The position numbers and the translations under genes are program-made. The notes under the pieces are model-generated. The model saw only the letters and a program-made list of their open reading frames with translations. It was not told the origin of the DNA and did not search any database. Positions 8,467-17,739 of a DNA stretch of 64,000 nucleotides are shown one piece after another. Each line of letters starts with the position of its first letter. Position 1 is the stretch's first letter. Source of the stretch: Holosporales bacterium (GTDB taxonomy: Bacteria; Pseudomonadota; Alphaproteobacteria; RUG11792); contig JAISBP010000001.1 in assembly GCA_031266135.1 (NCBI GenBank), positions 49,020-113,019 on the forward strand, written 5' to 3'.

Positions 8467-9114
8467 TTAATTTACGGTACTGGCCGTATTATATCGATCA
8501 AATGAGTTCATTTCGATGATCCTGGTGATCATGTCGGATCTCTCTTTGATATTCACGGCCTCGAGGAGGGATTGCTTTTCGCTGGGATGGAAGGGACACG
8601 CCATCGCCAATGCCGAAACCAAAATATCGACCGGAGTTTTCTCGATCTCCTTCCAGTTCGGAAATATCTCGAGATTCTTGAAGTATATATCGAGGGCACT
8701 CATTAGCCGTTGCTTGTCCAGTTCCTGATTATCGTTGGCCAGATTCATATCGATCATGTATTTATCGTACGATACTGTAATCCTTTCGACTCCAGACTCA
8801 TCTGGCGGCATCTCAGAGATCGTTTCAAATCTGCAGATCCCCAGAATATTGATGGTAATCTCACCGTCTATGAAGTTGGTATCGATGACCCTGCCAGCAC
8901 ACCCCGTCTTAAATGCCCTGATTAATTCCTGATTCCTGGCGCCATTGATGAAGATCGGCTTTGGCTGTATGACGGCGACGATGTTATTCTCCAGCAACTC
9001 AGACGCTATACTCAAATAATCGACCTCGGTCATGGTGATCGGCAATTGCGCACGGGGCATCAATATCGTTGATCTAACTTTAAACACTGGCAAGACATTC
9101 GGGAGCTGTTCCAT
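8467..9114 (-). CDS. LON substrate-binding domain protein
   Basis: This 215-residue protein corresponds to the N-terminal domain of Lon protease without ATPase or peptidase parts (LPNVLPVFKVRSTILMPRAQ at the start, then GCAGRVIDTNFIDGEITINILGICRFE). Free-standing LON-domain proteins are common in alphaproteobacteria; their role is unclear, probably protein binding. The C-terminal half (PVDILVSALAMACPFHPSEKQSLLE) matches the helical end of the family. It lies upstream of miaB on the same strand. Confidence 0.9.
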   Translation of the reverse strand: MEQLPNVLPVFKVRSTILMPRAQLPITMTEVDYLSIASELLENNIVAVIQPKPIFINGARNQELIRAFKTGCAGRVIDTNFIDGEITINILGICRFETISEMPPDESGVERITVSYDKYMIDMNLANDNQELDKQRLMSALDIYFKNLEIFPNWKEIEKTPVDILVSALAMACPFHPSEKQSLLEAVNIKERSDMITRIIEMNSFDRYNTASTVN

Positions 9115-9229
9115 AAGACCCAGAAGAATATACCGAACAATTTCATTTTACCATGAATACATATCTCGACCTACCGAAATAATATTTTCGCGCATTCCAT
9201 ACATTATCTTCAGGTGTCTTAGATCATTC

Positions 9230-9673
9230 TCAAACCTTTAGAATTATAACTTCGAAAAGAAATAATGGAGATACAGACAGTAAATTTCTATATCTTTTCT
9301 CAGCTTCTGCTTCATACGCACATAATTTTGCGTAATTCATTTCTGGCTCGATCCATTTTGGAATATATCTAAGAGGTCTATCCTTGGAGAGCAGTATTTT
9401 CATTACATCAACACGTTTAAGATGATAGTTAATCATATCTTCGAGGTAGTTATGGGTAAGATAAGGAAGATCTGCCATATAATCTTGGATGGAATCGTTT
9501 TCCCAGAAAAGAAATCGTAGCTGTGCGTGCTCTTCAGAAACTGGGGCATGGTTCCATTGCACGGCAGGAATCGCCGCCTTTTTATGGAGGACATTGACTC
9601 TATATTCTTCGAGTCCGTACGTGCTTGAGGATATTGCCATAACCAAAGGCACAATCATGAGTATTATTTTCAT
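9230..9673 (-). CDS. predicted secreted protein, paralogue 1 of tandem pair
   Basis: Unknown family, 147 residues, with a signal peptide (MKIILMIVPLVMAISSSTYG). The mature N-terminus has W-N-x-x-PVSEEHAQLR, shared with the next gene upstream (PVSMEHAKQR), and both share their promoter region. The rest differs and this copy is shorter, so the pair looks like a tandem duplication that diverged. The ribosome binding site is good (AAGGAGAACAATT-ATG). A CtrA-type box lies 52 nt upstream of the start. Confidence 0.8.
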   Translation of the reverse strand: MKIILMIVPLVMAISSSTYGLEEYRVNVLHKKAAIPAVQWNHAPVSEEHAQLRFLFWENDSIQDYMADLPYLTHNYLEDMINYHLKRVDVMKILLSKDRPLRYIPKWIEPEMNYAKLCAYEAEAEKRYRNLLSVSPLFLFEVIILKV

Positions 9674-9725
9674 AATTGTTCTCCTTTTTACATATTTACT
9701 CTATTTTATTGTTAGCTACATTTTA

Positions 9726-9740
9726 TTAATGAATTATTAA
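9726..9740 (-). promoter_or_regulatory. CtrA-type box upstream of secreted gene
   Basis: TTAATGAATTATTAA on the plus strand. On the minus strand it is followed 17 bp later by TAAAAT, a plausible -10, so the second TTAA would overlap the -35. The same layout occurs before the paralogue. Confidence 0.65.
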
Positions 9741-9791
9741 CGAATACAATTCAATACTTGCCTTAGCAATATATATACTTGTTGAATTTAG

Positions 9792-10511
9792 TTATCCGCA
9801 TTGTGCCAGTCTATACTCTAGCTCCACATGGGCTTCAGATCCATATAGTAAAAGCAAATTGATATTTTGGGCAATGGATTCAATTTCACCTTGTTGCCAT
9901 GATCGCTTTAACTCATTTTTCGTGTTATCTAGGATAGATTGCAACCATTTAGCTCCAGCAAGATAACTGTCCCGGTAAATTAATAAATCTGCTTTTGTAG
10001 TATGCTTAAAGTTGGGAGGAAGTAGCATACGGTATGCTTTACATTTCGGCTGACTATATAGCTCCCTAAGCTCAGAGTGATGACTATCGCCTGAAGGATG
10101 CGGCCATTGTATTGGCGATGAATAATCCATTTGGAAATAAGGTGGCGGGATGTCTGGCAAAAATGGAATTATATCGGTTCGAGACATTATCTCTGCTTTG
10201 AGCTCTGATACATATAGGAGAAGTAGCTTGATGATTGGTCTACATACGTCCGCCTGCGGCTTACTGGTCAGCAATAGATCACAAAAGTAGTGTTGGATCA
10301 GTCCTTCTGTAGAAAATTTTGTAAAATCAGGAGAAGAAAGCCATTGGAAGTCTCTGTAACTCAGCTGTGAAAATTCTTCTCTCTGTTTCGCATGTTCCAT
10401 AGAAACTGGGTTATTACGCCATCGAATTGCTTTAGCTTCATCGCTTCCAAGCGAGCTCTGAGTCACTGTCATGAGAAGCAGCATGCTTACTAATTCTATT
10501 TTCGTATTCAT
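9792..10511 (-). CDS. predicted secreted protein, paralogue 2 of tandem pair
   Basis: Unknown family, 239 residues. The N-terminus is a signal peptide (MNTKIELVSMLLLMTVTQSS, cleavage near SLG). The shared motif RWRNNPVSMEHAKQREEF follows. The protein is helical in appearance, with a proline-rich central segment (PFLPDIPPPYF, WPHPSGDSHHSELREL) that may begin a second repeat of the N-terminal unit. The ribosome binding site is weak (AAAAAGGATAATAATT). Promoter and leader resemble those of the downstream paralogue. Host-directed function is possible but not shown. Confidence 0.8.
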   Translation of the reverse strand: MNTKIELVSMLLLMTVTQSSLGSDEAKAIRWRNNPVSMEHAKQREEFSQLSYRDFQWLSSPDFTKFSTEGLIQHYFCDLLLTSKPQADVCRPIIKLLLLYVSELKAEIMSRTDIIPFLPDIPPPYFQMDYSSPIQWPHPSGDSHHSELRELYSQPKCKAYRMLLPPNFKHTTKADLLIYRDSYLAGAKWLQSILDNTKNELKRSWQQGEIESIAQNINLLLLYGSEAHVELEYRLAQCG

Positions 10512-10563
10512 AATTATTATCCTTTTTGCATAGCTCTTTTATTTTATTATTACATGCTTTTTA

Positions 10564-10578
10564 TTAAAGAATTATTAA
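10564..10578 (-). promoter_or_regulatory. CtrA-type box upstream of secreted gene
   Basis: TTAAAGAATTATTAA on the plus strand, 52 nt before the start codon, with TAAAAT 17 bp downstream on the minus strand, exactly as in the paralogous promoter. Confidence 0.65.
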
Positions 10579-10891
10579 CCAATACAAATTTTTACTTTGA
10601 TTTGTCGTGATGTACTTAGAGAAATGAGATGAGGCTGCCGCATAATTTTCCTTTAACTTATAGTAACTTTAGTCCTCTTACCCTATTCAGGTCTTCTAAT
10701 TTCAAAAAACTTGTTATAATGTTTTTTCTTTAGCTTATTGTGCTGCTGTCTCCTGAGGAGGTTTCAATTAATAATCCCAATAAAAAATTTTCTCATGTTA
10801 GTTGTGAACTAATATTCGTTTCGCCTTCTAAGTCGTGATTGATATATTGTATCTTCCAGAGGTCGTGTAGTGTTTCTTTTGACTATGGCCC
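10579..10891. other. intergenic region between divergent genes
   Basis: About 310 bp, AT-rich, between a secreted-protein gene and the Lrp regulator. I see a short inverted repeat CTCCTGAGGAG and a TATAAT-like hexamer near 10714 but no reading frame, tRNA or family repeat. Confidence 0.4.
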
Positions 10892-11374
10892 ATGGTTAGA
10901 TTCGATGATGTTGACGTTTCCATTCTCTCCAATTTGCAGAAGAATGGCAGGATGACTAATGTTCAGCTCGCAAAAAATGCTGGCATTTCTGCTCCACCAT
11001 GTTTGAGACGCCTGAAAACTATGGAGAAAAACGGAGTGGTAGTCGGATACCATGCTGAGCTCAATGGTACATCATTGGGTTATGGATTTGCTGCGATTTG
11101 TATCGTTAGTTTGGTATCACAGAATTCGTGGGATGTTTCAGCCTTCACAAACAATATAGGCAAATTAAAGAATGTTAGGCACTGCTTTGCTACTCCTGGG
11201 AATAGTGAGTTCGTTTTGGTAATCGTCGCTAAGGATCTGGAAGATTATGAAGAAATTATTCAGAAGAAAATCCAAAAAGATAAGAACATACTGAATCTAA
11301 AAACTTACATTCTTATGAAAAAACACAAAGGGGAGTTTGGAGTACCGATAGAGGCAAACAACAAGAAGAAGTAA
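10892..11374 (+). CDS. Lrp/AsnC family transcriptional regulator
   Basis: 160 residues: an N-terminal winged HTH (VDVSILSNLQKNGRMTNVQLAKNAGISAPPCLRRLKTME, residues 7-47) and a C-terminal RAM/AsnC ligand-binding domain (SLGYGFAAICIVSLV onward). Such proteins sense amino acids and control transport or metabolism. The HTH is well conserved. The start has no clear ribosome binding site. The target genes cannot be told from context; the neighbours are a secreted-protein gene and a peptidase. Confidence 0.93.
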   Translation: MVRFDDVDVSILSNLQKNGRMTNVQLAKNAGISAPPCLRRLKTMEKNGVVVGYHAELNGTSLGYGFAAICIVSLVSQNSWDVSAFTNNIGKLKNVRHCFATPGNSEFVLVIVAKDLEDYEEIIQKKIQKDKNILNLKTYILMKKHKGEFGVPIEANNKKK

Positions 11375-11595
11375 GATATTAGGCATCTTCGTTGCGAATC
11401 ACAAGTAATAACGTTAATAATTTCGCGTTATCGTTACGCAGTACATTGTAATTCACCAACTGTTAGTGCTTTATTAATTAAAGAAATTACTCGTAAAGTA
11501 TAGGCCAAATCCAGTGTTTTTGTTTTTGACATTCCGGGTTTAGGTTGCTATTCTGCAGGGGCTGAAGATGACAATGTAATCTGAGGGTTTGGTAT

Positions 11596-13011
11596 TTGGT
11601 AGCAAGAAGATCGAACTTTGTCAGCATTTGTTTGTTGGCCATAGCCGTCGCGATCGCTCTCACGGAATACATTATGTATTCACCGACGATCCTTCCAGAA
11701 TCGATTGATGAAGAATTATTCAGCAAAGAAGAAGAGATAGAAGATGATCTAGATCATCCAGAAATACCGCGGGCTGTCCCAGAGGCCAGCCAAAAGGCCA
11801 CAGTTCCCCAGGAAAAGAAGGTCGAACAACCTCCAGCGAAGCCGAAGCCAGATATTCCGTTCAAAACATCCGACGAGCTTAAGGTCGTCATTAATCAGGG
11901 TGATACCCTCGGATCGATCCTCGATAGGCTAGGCTTCGCAAAGTCTGATGCTTTTTTGGCGTCAAAGGCTTTATCAAAAGTATTCAATTTGAAGAATCTG
12001 AAGATAGGGCAAGAAGTAATCGTACGAGGTACCCGGGCCAATGGTGACGATAAGTTGACGCTGAATGGTATCGAGATTCGCCAGGATTACCGATACAGGA
12101 TCGTCGTGAAACGTACGAAGGACGATACGTTCTCGTCCGAGAAGATAGATGTGCCGGTCAAGAGCGTCGTCCGTAATGTTTCTGGAACCATCTCCCCCAA
12201 ATCCCCCGATTATTCTTTGCAACAATGTGGAATCAAGAGAAAGATCGCGAGGGAGGTGCTAAGAGTCTTGGGGCAGGTAATCAACATACGTCAGTCCAAG
12301 AATCCAATCGACTTCGAGTTTTTGTGCAAGGACTTCTACGATGAGGAAGGTCATTCTGTATCTAAGCCCGAACTAATGTATGTCTCCGCCTTATCCGAAG
12401 GACGGATCACCAGGATATATAAGTTCAACGATCGTGGAGTGAATGAATATGTCGATGCCAATGGAAGCATCATTAATCCAGGTTCGAAACATGGATCCAT
12501 GCTGGAGCAACCCCTTTCATCCATGAAGATTACTTCCGGATACGGCATGAGGATTCATCCGATATCGGGGCGTCTGAAGGGACACACTGGAATCGATGTG
12601 GCCGCTCGAGTTGGAACCCCTATTCGTGCTGCGGCATCTGGTATCGTTGCTAGAGCGTCATATTATTCAGGGTATGGGAAATACGTTAGAATAATGCATA
12701 CCAATAGCATGAGTACTGCGTACGCTCATCTCAGCCGGATTCTCGTGAGGACTGGTCAGTACGTGCAGCAGGGACAGATAATAGGGTCTACGGGAGATAC
12801 TGGATACTCTCATGGTCCTCATTTACATTACGAAGTCCTCAAGAATGGACGCCCAATAAATCCGGCTACTTTTGTTCGACAGGAGCCACAGAAACTGACG
12901 AGTAGCAGACTGGCGAGATTTAATCAATTCAAGAAGGATGTGAATCTTCAGATTGTAGGACTGACTCCATCGACGAAGAAAGTTGTCAGCAGATCGAGAA
13001 AGTACTCATAG
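11596..13011 (+). CDS. M23 family peptidoglycan endopeptidase
   Basis: A 471-residue membrane-anchored or periplasmic murein hydrolase. One N-terminal segment (FVSICLLAIAVAIALTEYIM) anchors it, followed by an acidic/proline linker, a LysM/OapA-like region (VINQGDTLGSILDRLGF, about residue 100) and a C-terminal LytM domain with the metal ligands in GHTGIDVAA (about 330) and HGPHLHYEV (about 405). It probably cleaves peptide cross-links during growth or division. The start is TTG with a weak GAGGG upstream. It is followed 6 bp later by the PBP1A gene, so cutting and synthesis of the wall are encoded together. Confidence 0.92.
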   Translation: MVARRSNFVSICLLAIAVAIALTEYIMYSPTILPESIDEELFSKEEEIEDDLDHPEIPRAVPEASQKATVPQEKKVEQPPAKPKPDIPFKTSDELKVVINQGDTLGSILDRLGFAKSDAFLASKALSKVFNLKNLKIGQEVIVRGTRANGDDKLTLNGIEIRQDYRYRIVVKRTKDDTFSSEKIDVPVKSVVRNVSGTISPKSPDYSLQQCGIKRKIAREVLRVLGQVINIRQSKNPIDFEFLCKDFYDEEGHSVSKPELMYVSALSEGRITRIYKFNDRGVNEYVDANGSIINPGSKHGSMLEQPLSSMKITSGYGMRIHPISGRLKGHTGIDVAARVGTPIRAAASGIVARASYYSGYGKYVRIMHTNSMSTAYAHLSRILVRTGQYVQQGQIIGSTGDTGYSHGPHLHYEVLKNGRPINPATFVRQEPQKLTSSRLARFNQFKKDVNLQIVGLTPSTKKVVSRSRKYS

Positions 13012-13017
13012 GACGGG

Positions 13018-15138
13018 ATGCTCCTTCGGCGATTATCAAGGGTCCTCTTCTATTTTGCTAGCGTTTTATTTTTAGTCATTTTCTCAATAGTTGTTATCTT
13101 CTTTTATTATGGCAGGAGTTTACCGAGTGAAACGACACTCCTATATTATTCGCCACCCGTCACGACGAAGGTATACTCATCATCCGATGAATTGATAGAA
13201 GAATACGCGATCGAACACCGAGTCATCATTCCATTCAATCAGATCCCACGGATAGTGAAGGGAGCTTTTATTATTTCTGAGGATCGAGAGTTCTATAACC
13301 ATTCTGGAATTAGCTTTTACAGCCTGCTACGGGCTATCGTAGAAAATACCGCGAAAAAGACGTGGAATAAAAAGCCGGCTGGTGGATCGACGATAACCCA
13401 GCAGATAGCCAAGAACCTGCTCGTTGGAAATGCACGGAGTATAACCCGTAAGTTCCGTGAGGCAATCATGGCCTTCCGGATTGAGTCCACAATTAGCAAA
13501 GACAAAATCTTCGAAATTTATTTAAATCAATTATATTTGGGGAAGGGCTGTTATGGGATAGTCGAGGCGTGTAATTATTATTTCGATAAAAGGATTGAGG
13601 ATATAGAACCACATGAAGCGGCATTCCTAGCGGCGATACCGAGTGCTCCATCCGTCTACATCAGTCCTCAAAACTACCCAAAAATATTGATGAAGAGGAA
13701 CTCGATATTATACCAGATGCGTGATATGCATTATATTTCCGATATGCAATTAAAGAAGGCAATTTCTACGCCCATCAAAATAAAGCTCAGGAAAAATAAG
13801 GTATCTTCTCCGTACTTCTCCGACGAAATCTTCAAAATATTTTCACAAATAATCCCACGGGAAGTATTTTTACGATGCGGGTATAGCATTACGACCACGA
13901 TGAATAAGCGGATACAATACTGTGCGGCCAAGGCATTGGAGGATGGCCTAATAGAATTCACGAAAACCAAGCCGTGGAAAGGTGTGATTCGTAACATCGA
14001 GAAAAACATGAATAGTGCCGATAAGATCTTGAAAGATTTAAATGCACAACTGCCGAGTACAATCAATAAAATTACGGCCTGCGTTATTTATGATATTAAT
14101 GACTCTATTTTGATGTGCAGAGATGTTCATGGGAAACCAATCAAAATAGAGAAAGATCAGCATCATTATTTAGATGCCAGCTTTAGGGTTGGAGATGTCA
14201 TCCTGTGCAGATCTACGGGGTCCAATACTTTTGAGCTGTATCAGACTCCGGAAATGACCGGTGGAATAGTCGTCATGGATCTGTCGAATGGAGACATCTT
14301 GGGTATGTCCGGCGGATATAGTTTCGACATCAGCTCATTCAACTGTATTACACAGGCCCAGAGGCAGCCCGGCTCCACGATTAAGCCCTTCATATATGCG
14401 GCGGCCATAGAGGAAGGGATGGATGAGTACGACATCATCGATGATAAGCCGGTGAGCATCGTCCTATCTCCGGGAGAGATATATTCGCCCCATAATTATT
14501 CGAAAAAGAGTTATGGAAGAATTGCGATGAGGGACGGCCTGATATACTCCAGGAATTTGGCGACGGTTAATCTGGCGTTGAATATAGGCATGTCTCCAAT
14601 CAATAAATTATTAAAAACAGCAGAGCTGGCGAACAGCAAAATTCCGATTTCTGGAGTATTGGGGGCCATCGAAACGACACCATTGAAGCTCCTCACAGCC
14701 TTTTCTGCATTCTTCAATGCTGGAATCATGGTTTTCCCCAGATTCATCCTGAACGTCGAGAAATCAAGCGATAATAAATACCTCGATGATTCTACGATCA
14801 ATTTCCTATGCGAAGAACGACAGAAAAGTATTATGTCCAAGGAGACAGCCGAGATCCTCAATAATATGCTGCATGACGTGGTGGCGTATGGTACGGCCAA
14901 TAAATTGTTTCCCCTTGAGCAAAGGTATGGTATCAAAATCTTTGGGAAAACTGGAACGACTAATAATTTTAAGGACGCCTGGTTTATTGGCGCGTTCACA
15001 AAGGGTGGGAAGACGTATATAGTATGCGTCTTCGTTGGGTACCATGCTCCTAGATCGCTTGGAGATCGAGCTTCCGGCTCAAGAGTAGCCCTCCCAATTT
15101 TTGCTAATTTTATACATAATTTTTTTCATATAAAGTAA
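13018..15138 (+). CDS. mrcA: penicillin-binding protein 1A
   Basis: Bifunctional peptidoglycan glycosyltransferase/transpeptidase, 706 residues. It has an N-terminal membrane segment (FYFASVLFLVIFSIVVIFFYY), the glycosyltransferase domain with catalytic Glu in EDREFYNHSG (about residue 87) and GGSTITQQIAKNLL, and the transpeptidase domain with SxxK STIK (about 452), SxN SRN (about 510) and KTG FGKTGTT (about 642). It is shorter than usual PBP1A (about 800), mainly at the inter-domain and C-terminal parts. The ribosome binding site is AGGACGGG, in tandem with the M23 peptidase. Confidence 0.95.
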   Translation: MLLRRLSRVLFYFASVLFLVIFSIVVIFFYYGRSLPSETTLLYYSPPVTTKVYSSSDELIEEYAIEHRVIIPFNQIPRIVKGAFIISEDREFYNHSGISFYSLLRAIVENTAKKTWNKKPAGGSTITQQIAKNLLVGNARSITRKFREAIMAFRIESTISKDKIFEIYLNQLYLGKGCYGIVEACNYYFDKRIEDIEPHEAAFLAAIPSAPSVYISPQNYPKILMKRNSILYQMRDMHYISDMQLKKAISTPIKIKLRKNKVSSPYFSDEIFKIFSQIIPREVFLRCGYSITTTMNKRIQYCAAKALEDGLIEFTKTKPWKGVIRNIEKNMNSADKILKDLNAQLPSTINKITACVIYDINDSILMCRDVHGKPIKIEKDQHHYLDASFRVGDVILCRSTGSNTFELYQTPEMTGGIVVMDLSNGDILGMSGGYSFDISSFNCITQAQRQPGSTIKPFIYAAAIEEGMDEYDIIDDKPVSIVLSPGEIYSPHNYSKKSYGRIAMRDGLIYSRNLATVNLALNIGMSPINKLLKTAELANSKIPISGVLGAIETTPLKLLTAFSAFFNAGIMVFPRFILNVEKSSDNKYLDDSTINFLCEERQKSIMSKETAEILNNMLHDVVAYGTANKLFPLEQRYGIKIFGKTGTTNNFKDAWFIGAFTKGGKTYIVCVFVGYHAPRSLGDRASGSRVALPIFANFIHNFFHIK

Positions 15139-15143
15139 CTGAA

Positions 15144-15158
15144 TTAACGATTTGTTAA
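15144..15158 (+). promoter_or_regulatory. CtrA-type box
   Basis: TTAACGATTTGTTAA, 58 nt before the start of the next small gene, with a TAGAAT hexamer 11 bp downstream. Confidence 0.55.
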
Positions 15159-15216
15159 TAATTACATCATAGAATAAATCATTGTATCGTAGAGATTTAG
15201 GTCATGAGGTTCCATC

Positions 15217-15489
15217 ATGCTGCTAGTTAGTTTGTTTTTTACTGGTCAACTATTGGGTTTTCAGCCTGGCGTAGTAAACACAGCATATAATCCAGAAGAT
15301 AATAAAGCTCAAATAGTGCAAGTAGTCGCTGGAGGAAAATCTGAAAGTAAAGGCGAAGAGACTAATATTAAGGTTGCTCAACGGAAGACTGGAGCCAATG
15401 CAATAAATGTAAGCAAGGTGCTGGCTGAAGATCACATACAACTATTAGCGCTTACAATTGCAAATGATCTTGGTATAGGGATGTTCTAG
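15217..15489 (+). CDS. small predicted secreted protein, unknown
   Basis: 90 residues, no family recognised. It begins MLLVSLFFTGQLLGFQPGVV, a short hydrophobic segment that could be a signal peptide, followed by a charged region (KSESKGEETNIKVAQRK) and a more hydrophobic end (HIQLLALTIANDLGIGMF). The CtrA-type box upstream argues that it is expressed. No strong ribosome binding site is seen. It may be a truncated version of a larger exported protein. Confidence 0.45.
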   Translation: MLLVSLFFTGQLLGFQPGVVNTAYNPEDNKAQIVQVVAGGKSESKGEETNIKVAQRKTGANAINVSKVLAEDHIQLLALTIANDLGIGMF

Positions 15490-15498
15490 CATGATTAA

Positions 15499-15660
15499 TA
15501 GGCCTCTTTCCAAACATCCAGAATCAAATCTTACGGGAATAGAAATGGAACACAGAATTGCGGTGTACTTGAGTGTACTCCATAAAGATGAGTATAGGTA
15601 TGCAAATACCGGATTGATGAAGCAGAAGATCTGATTGTGGAGGTTTCGAAAGGGGTCTAA
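15499..15660 (+). repeat. palindromic repeat element, type 1 (copy C)
   Basis: Diverged intergenic copy, starting GGCCTCTTTCCAAAC and ending CGAAAGGGGTCTA. Its coding frame carries stops. The last bases supply AAAGGGG as ribosome binding site and abut the ATG of the downstream ATPase gene. Confidence 0.8.
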
Positions 15661-17135
15661 TGTCTTTCCTGGATTTCCTACTGCAGCGAAACATAATAAA
15701 CAATGACTTGCATCAGATTATAAGGGAAAAAGCCGGAAACAGAGATGCCCATGTGTATGATTTGCTTGTTAGCATGGGGGATGTCTCTGAGGATGAATTA
15801 GCGAAGCTCAAGGCTAATTATTTAAATCTAGAATTCGCGAATTTAGCGGATTTTTCTAAGATTGAAGGGATTGATTATGCAGCTCTCGAGAAGTATTTAG
15901 TGCTTCCATTTCGAATATCACCCGGGTATATACACATATCAATACACGATCCAAATGATATAGAAGCAAAAGATAAGATGAATTACTGTCTATCTTTGGG
16001 TAGTGGGCATGAGCATCTCGAGGTAAAATACTACATCGCGAGTAAGAGCAATATCCAAGATAAATTTGATGAAATCAATAGTTCTAAGGCGAATCAAATT
16101 ACAAGGATTATATTAAACGCGATCAAGAGGTGCGCCTCCGATATTCACATTACTCCATTCGAGAAGACTTTTGTGGTTATGTTCAGGATCGACGGAATTC
16201 TGGAACACGTTAAGACTGTCAGCATCGATGAATTCGAAAAGCTCGTCATATCCTTGAAGGTAAGCGCTAAGCTCGATATATCTGAATCTCGCAGACCACA
16301 ATCTGGGCATTTCCATCTTCATAATGTTGATTTTAGAATGTCAACTCATCCAACGGCACATGGTGAAAACATAGTCATCAGAGTTCTGAATAAGGATAGA
16401 TCTTTAATTTCTCTGGAAAATCTGGGATTTAATGACGATCAGATAATATATCTTCAGGAAATATCATCCCTTAAATATGGGATGATCATCTTCTGTGGAC
16501 CGACTGGTTCAGGTAAGACGACGTCCATATATTCTCTCCTGGAAATAATGGATAAAACATCGAGGAATATTATGACGCTTGAAGATCCGGTTGAGTATAA
16601 GATTCAGAATGTGCGCCAGACGGAAATTAAACATGGAATAATGGATTTCGCTGATGGCGTTAGATCTATCCTGAGGCAGGATCCAGACGTCATATTAATC
16701 GGAGAGATCAGAGATAAAGAAACTGCGAAGATGGCGATGAGAGCTTCGATGACGGGTCATCTAGTCCTGACGACCATTCATGCCAACGATAGTTTCGGAG
16801 CCATAGCAAGATTAAAGGAATTCGAAATTTCATCAGCATTAATAGCCGATAATGTGACAACAATAATCTCCCAAAGACTGGCACGGAAGCGCGGTATCAG
16901 TGGTCGCACCGTCGTCGCCGAGATTTTAAAGGTCGATGCAATGTTGGGTAATATGATCTGCCTCGAACATAGTAAGCATGATCTTAAAAAATACGCCATC
17001 GATCACCTTGGCTATAAGACTATCTCCGAACAATACAGCGAGAAGATCAGAACAGGTAATATATGTGATGATTATGAGAAGGCTACTTATTACGATCTTG
17101 GATACGAAACCGAACTACAACAACAGATTGGGTGA
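15660..17135 (+). CDS. GspE/PilB-type secretion ATPase
   Basis: 491 residues. The N-terminal domain resembles MshEN/T2SSE-N; the ATPase core has Walker A GPTGSGKTTSIYSLLE (about residue 280), an Asp box, Walker B with RQDPDVILIGEIRD (about 340) and a His box TTIHAND. The tetracysteine zinc module normally found after the His box is missing: SQRLARKRGISGRTVVAEIL runs straight on. No other type II or type IV pilus gene is nearby, so its partners must lie elsewhere or the ATPase has been reassigned. The ribosome binding site comes from a repeat element. Confidence 0.88.
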   Translation: MSFLDFLLQRNIINNDLHQIIREKAGNRDAHVYDLLVSMGDVSEDELAKLKANYLNLEFANLADFSKIEGIDYAALEKYLVLPFRISPGYIHISIHDPNDIEAKDKMNYCLSLGSGHEHLEVKYYIASKSNIQDKFDEINSSKANQITRIILNAIKRCASDIHITPFEKTFVVMFRIDGILEHVKTVSIDEFEKLVISLKVSAKLDISESRRPQSGHFHLHNVDFRMSTHPTAHGENIVIRVLNKDRSLISLENLGFNDDQIIYLQEISSLKYGMIIFCGPTGSGKTTSIYSLLEIMDKTSRNIMTLEDPVEYKIQNVRQTEIKHGIMDFADGVRSILRQDPDVILIGEIRDKETAKMAMRASMTGHLVLTTIHANDSFGAIARLKEFEISSALIADNVTTIISQRLARKRGISGRTVVAEILKVDAMLGNMICLEHSKHDLKKYAIDHLGYKTISEQYSEKIRTGNICDDYEKATYYDLGYETELQQQIG

Positions 17136-17360
17136 GAACATAGAGAATCCTGAAGATGGAATTAAGCAGAACCTATTAGAGATCGAATCTCGCTAGCCGA
17201 AGTTACATCATGAAAAATTCTGAGATTAGAGCCTCTGTAAAGAGCTTCCTCGTTTTTACCTGTTTTTTAACAATTATCGAGAGATAGATCTGTCTAAGTT
17301 CCGAAAAAGCATTCGTCAGTAATATTTTTTATGTTAGAATAAAGGGGTCGTTTTTTCGAC

Positions 17361-17711
17361 TATGGTGATAAACGGATCACGGAATAGGCTAGATGGACCA
17401 GGGGGCGGTACCCTGCGCCTCCACCATGGGATCTTTATGGGGGCGAAATAGGTTCGACATTGTGCAATAAAGGCGGTTTTTTCACTCGGCATAGTATCCA
17501 CCGTTATCGGGCTAATTTGAATAATTGCCAAGAATTTGAATGGCAGAAGAAGGCGCAGGAAGGCCAGAAATGGAAATGGCCGTCGTGAAGTTGCAAAGGC
17601 CGCTTAATATCCCGTATGGGACTTAAGCCCTGAGTAACTTGCCGTCTTTGATTAGGCGGTAGTCTTGCGGTCCCGGGGGAAACCGAGCAACAGAATTCCC
17701 TCGTATTGGTA
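17361..17711 (+). ncRNA. ssrA: split (circularly permuted) tmRNA
   Basis: Two-piece tmRNA of the alphaproteobacterial kind. The acceptor piece comes first and ends in GCGCCTCCACCA at 17426; a 12-nt spacer follows; the coding piece begins GGGGGCGAAATAGG at 17439. GGGGGCG pairs with CGCCTCC over 7 bp, including the G-U third pair that specifies alanine. A T-arm CAGGG/CCCTG is visible. The resume site UAAUU-GCC at 17527 aligns with canonical UAGUC-GCA. The tag frame runs from there to TAA at 17605 (26 codons), with a hairpin (TCCC-GTAT-GGGA, extended by CTTAA/TTAAG) around the stop. The 5' and 3' borders are approximate. Confidence 0.88.
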
Positions 17712-17739
17712 CTGTACTTTAATATGGAGTTTTTTCGCG

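Noticed and set aside
17511..17588. Alternative tmRNA tag starting GCT-AAT-TTG and ending TGG-CCG-TCG-TGA
   Set aside because: It lacks the hairpin around the stop codon, does not end in Ala-Ala, and its upstream context does not match the resume signal.
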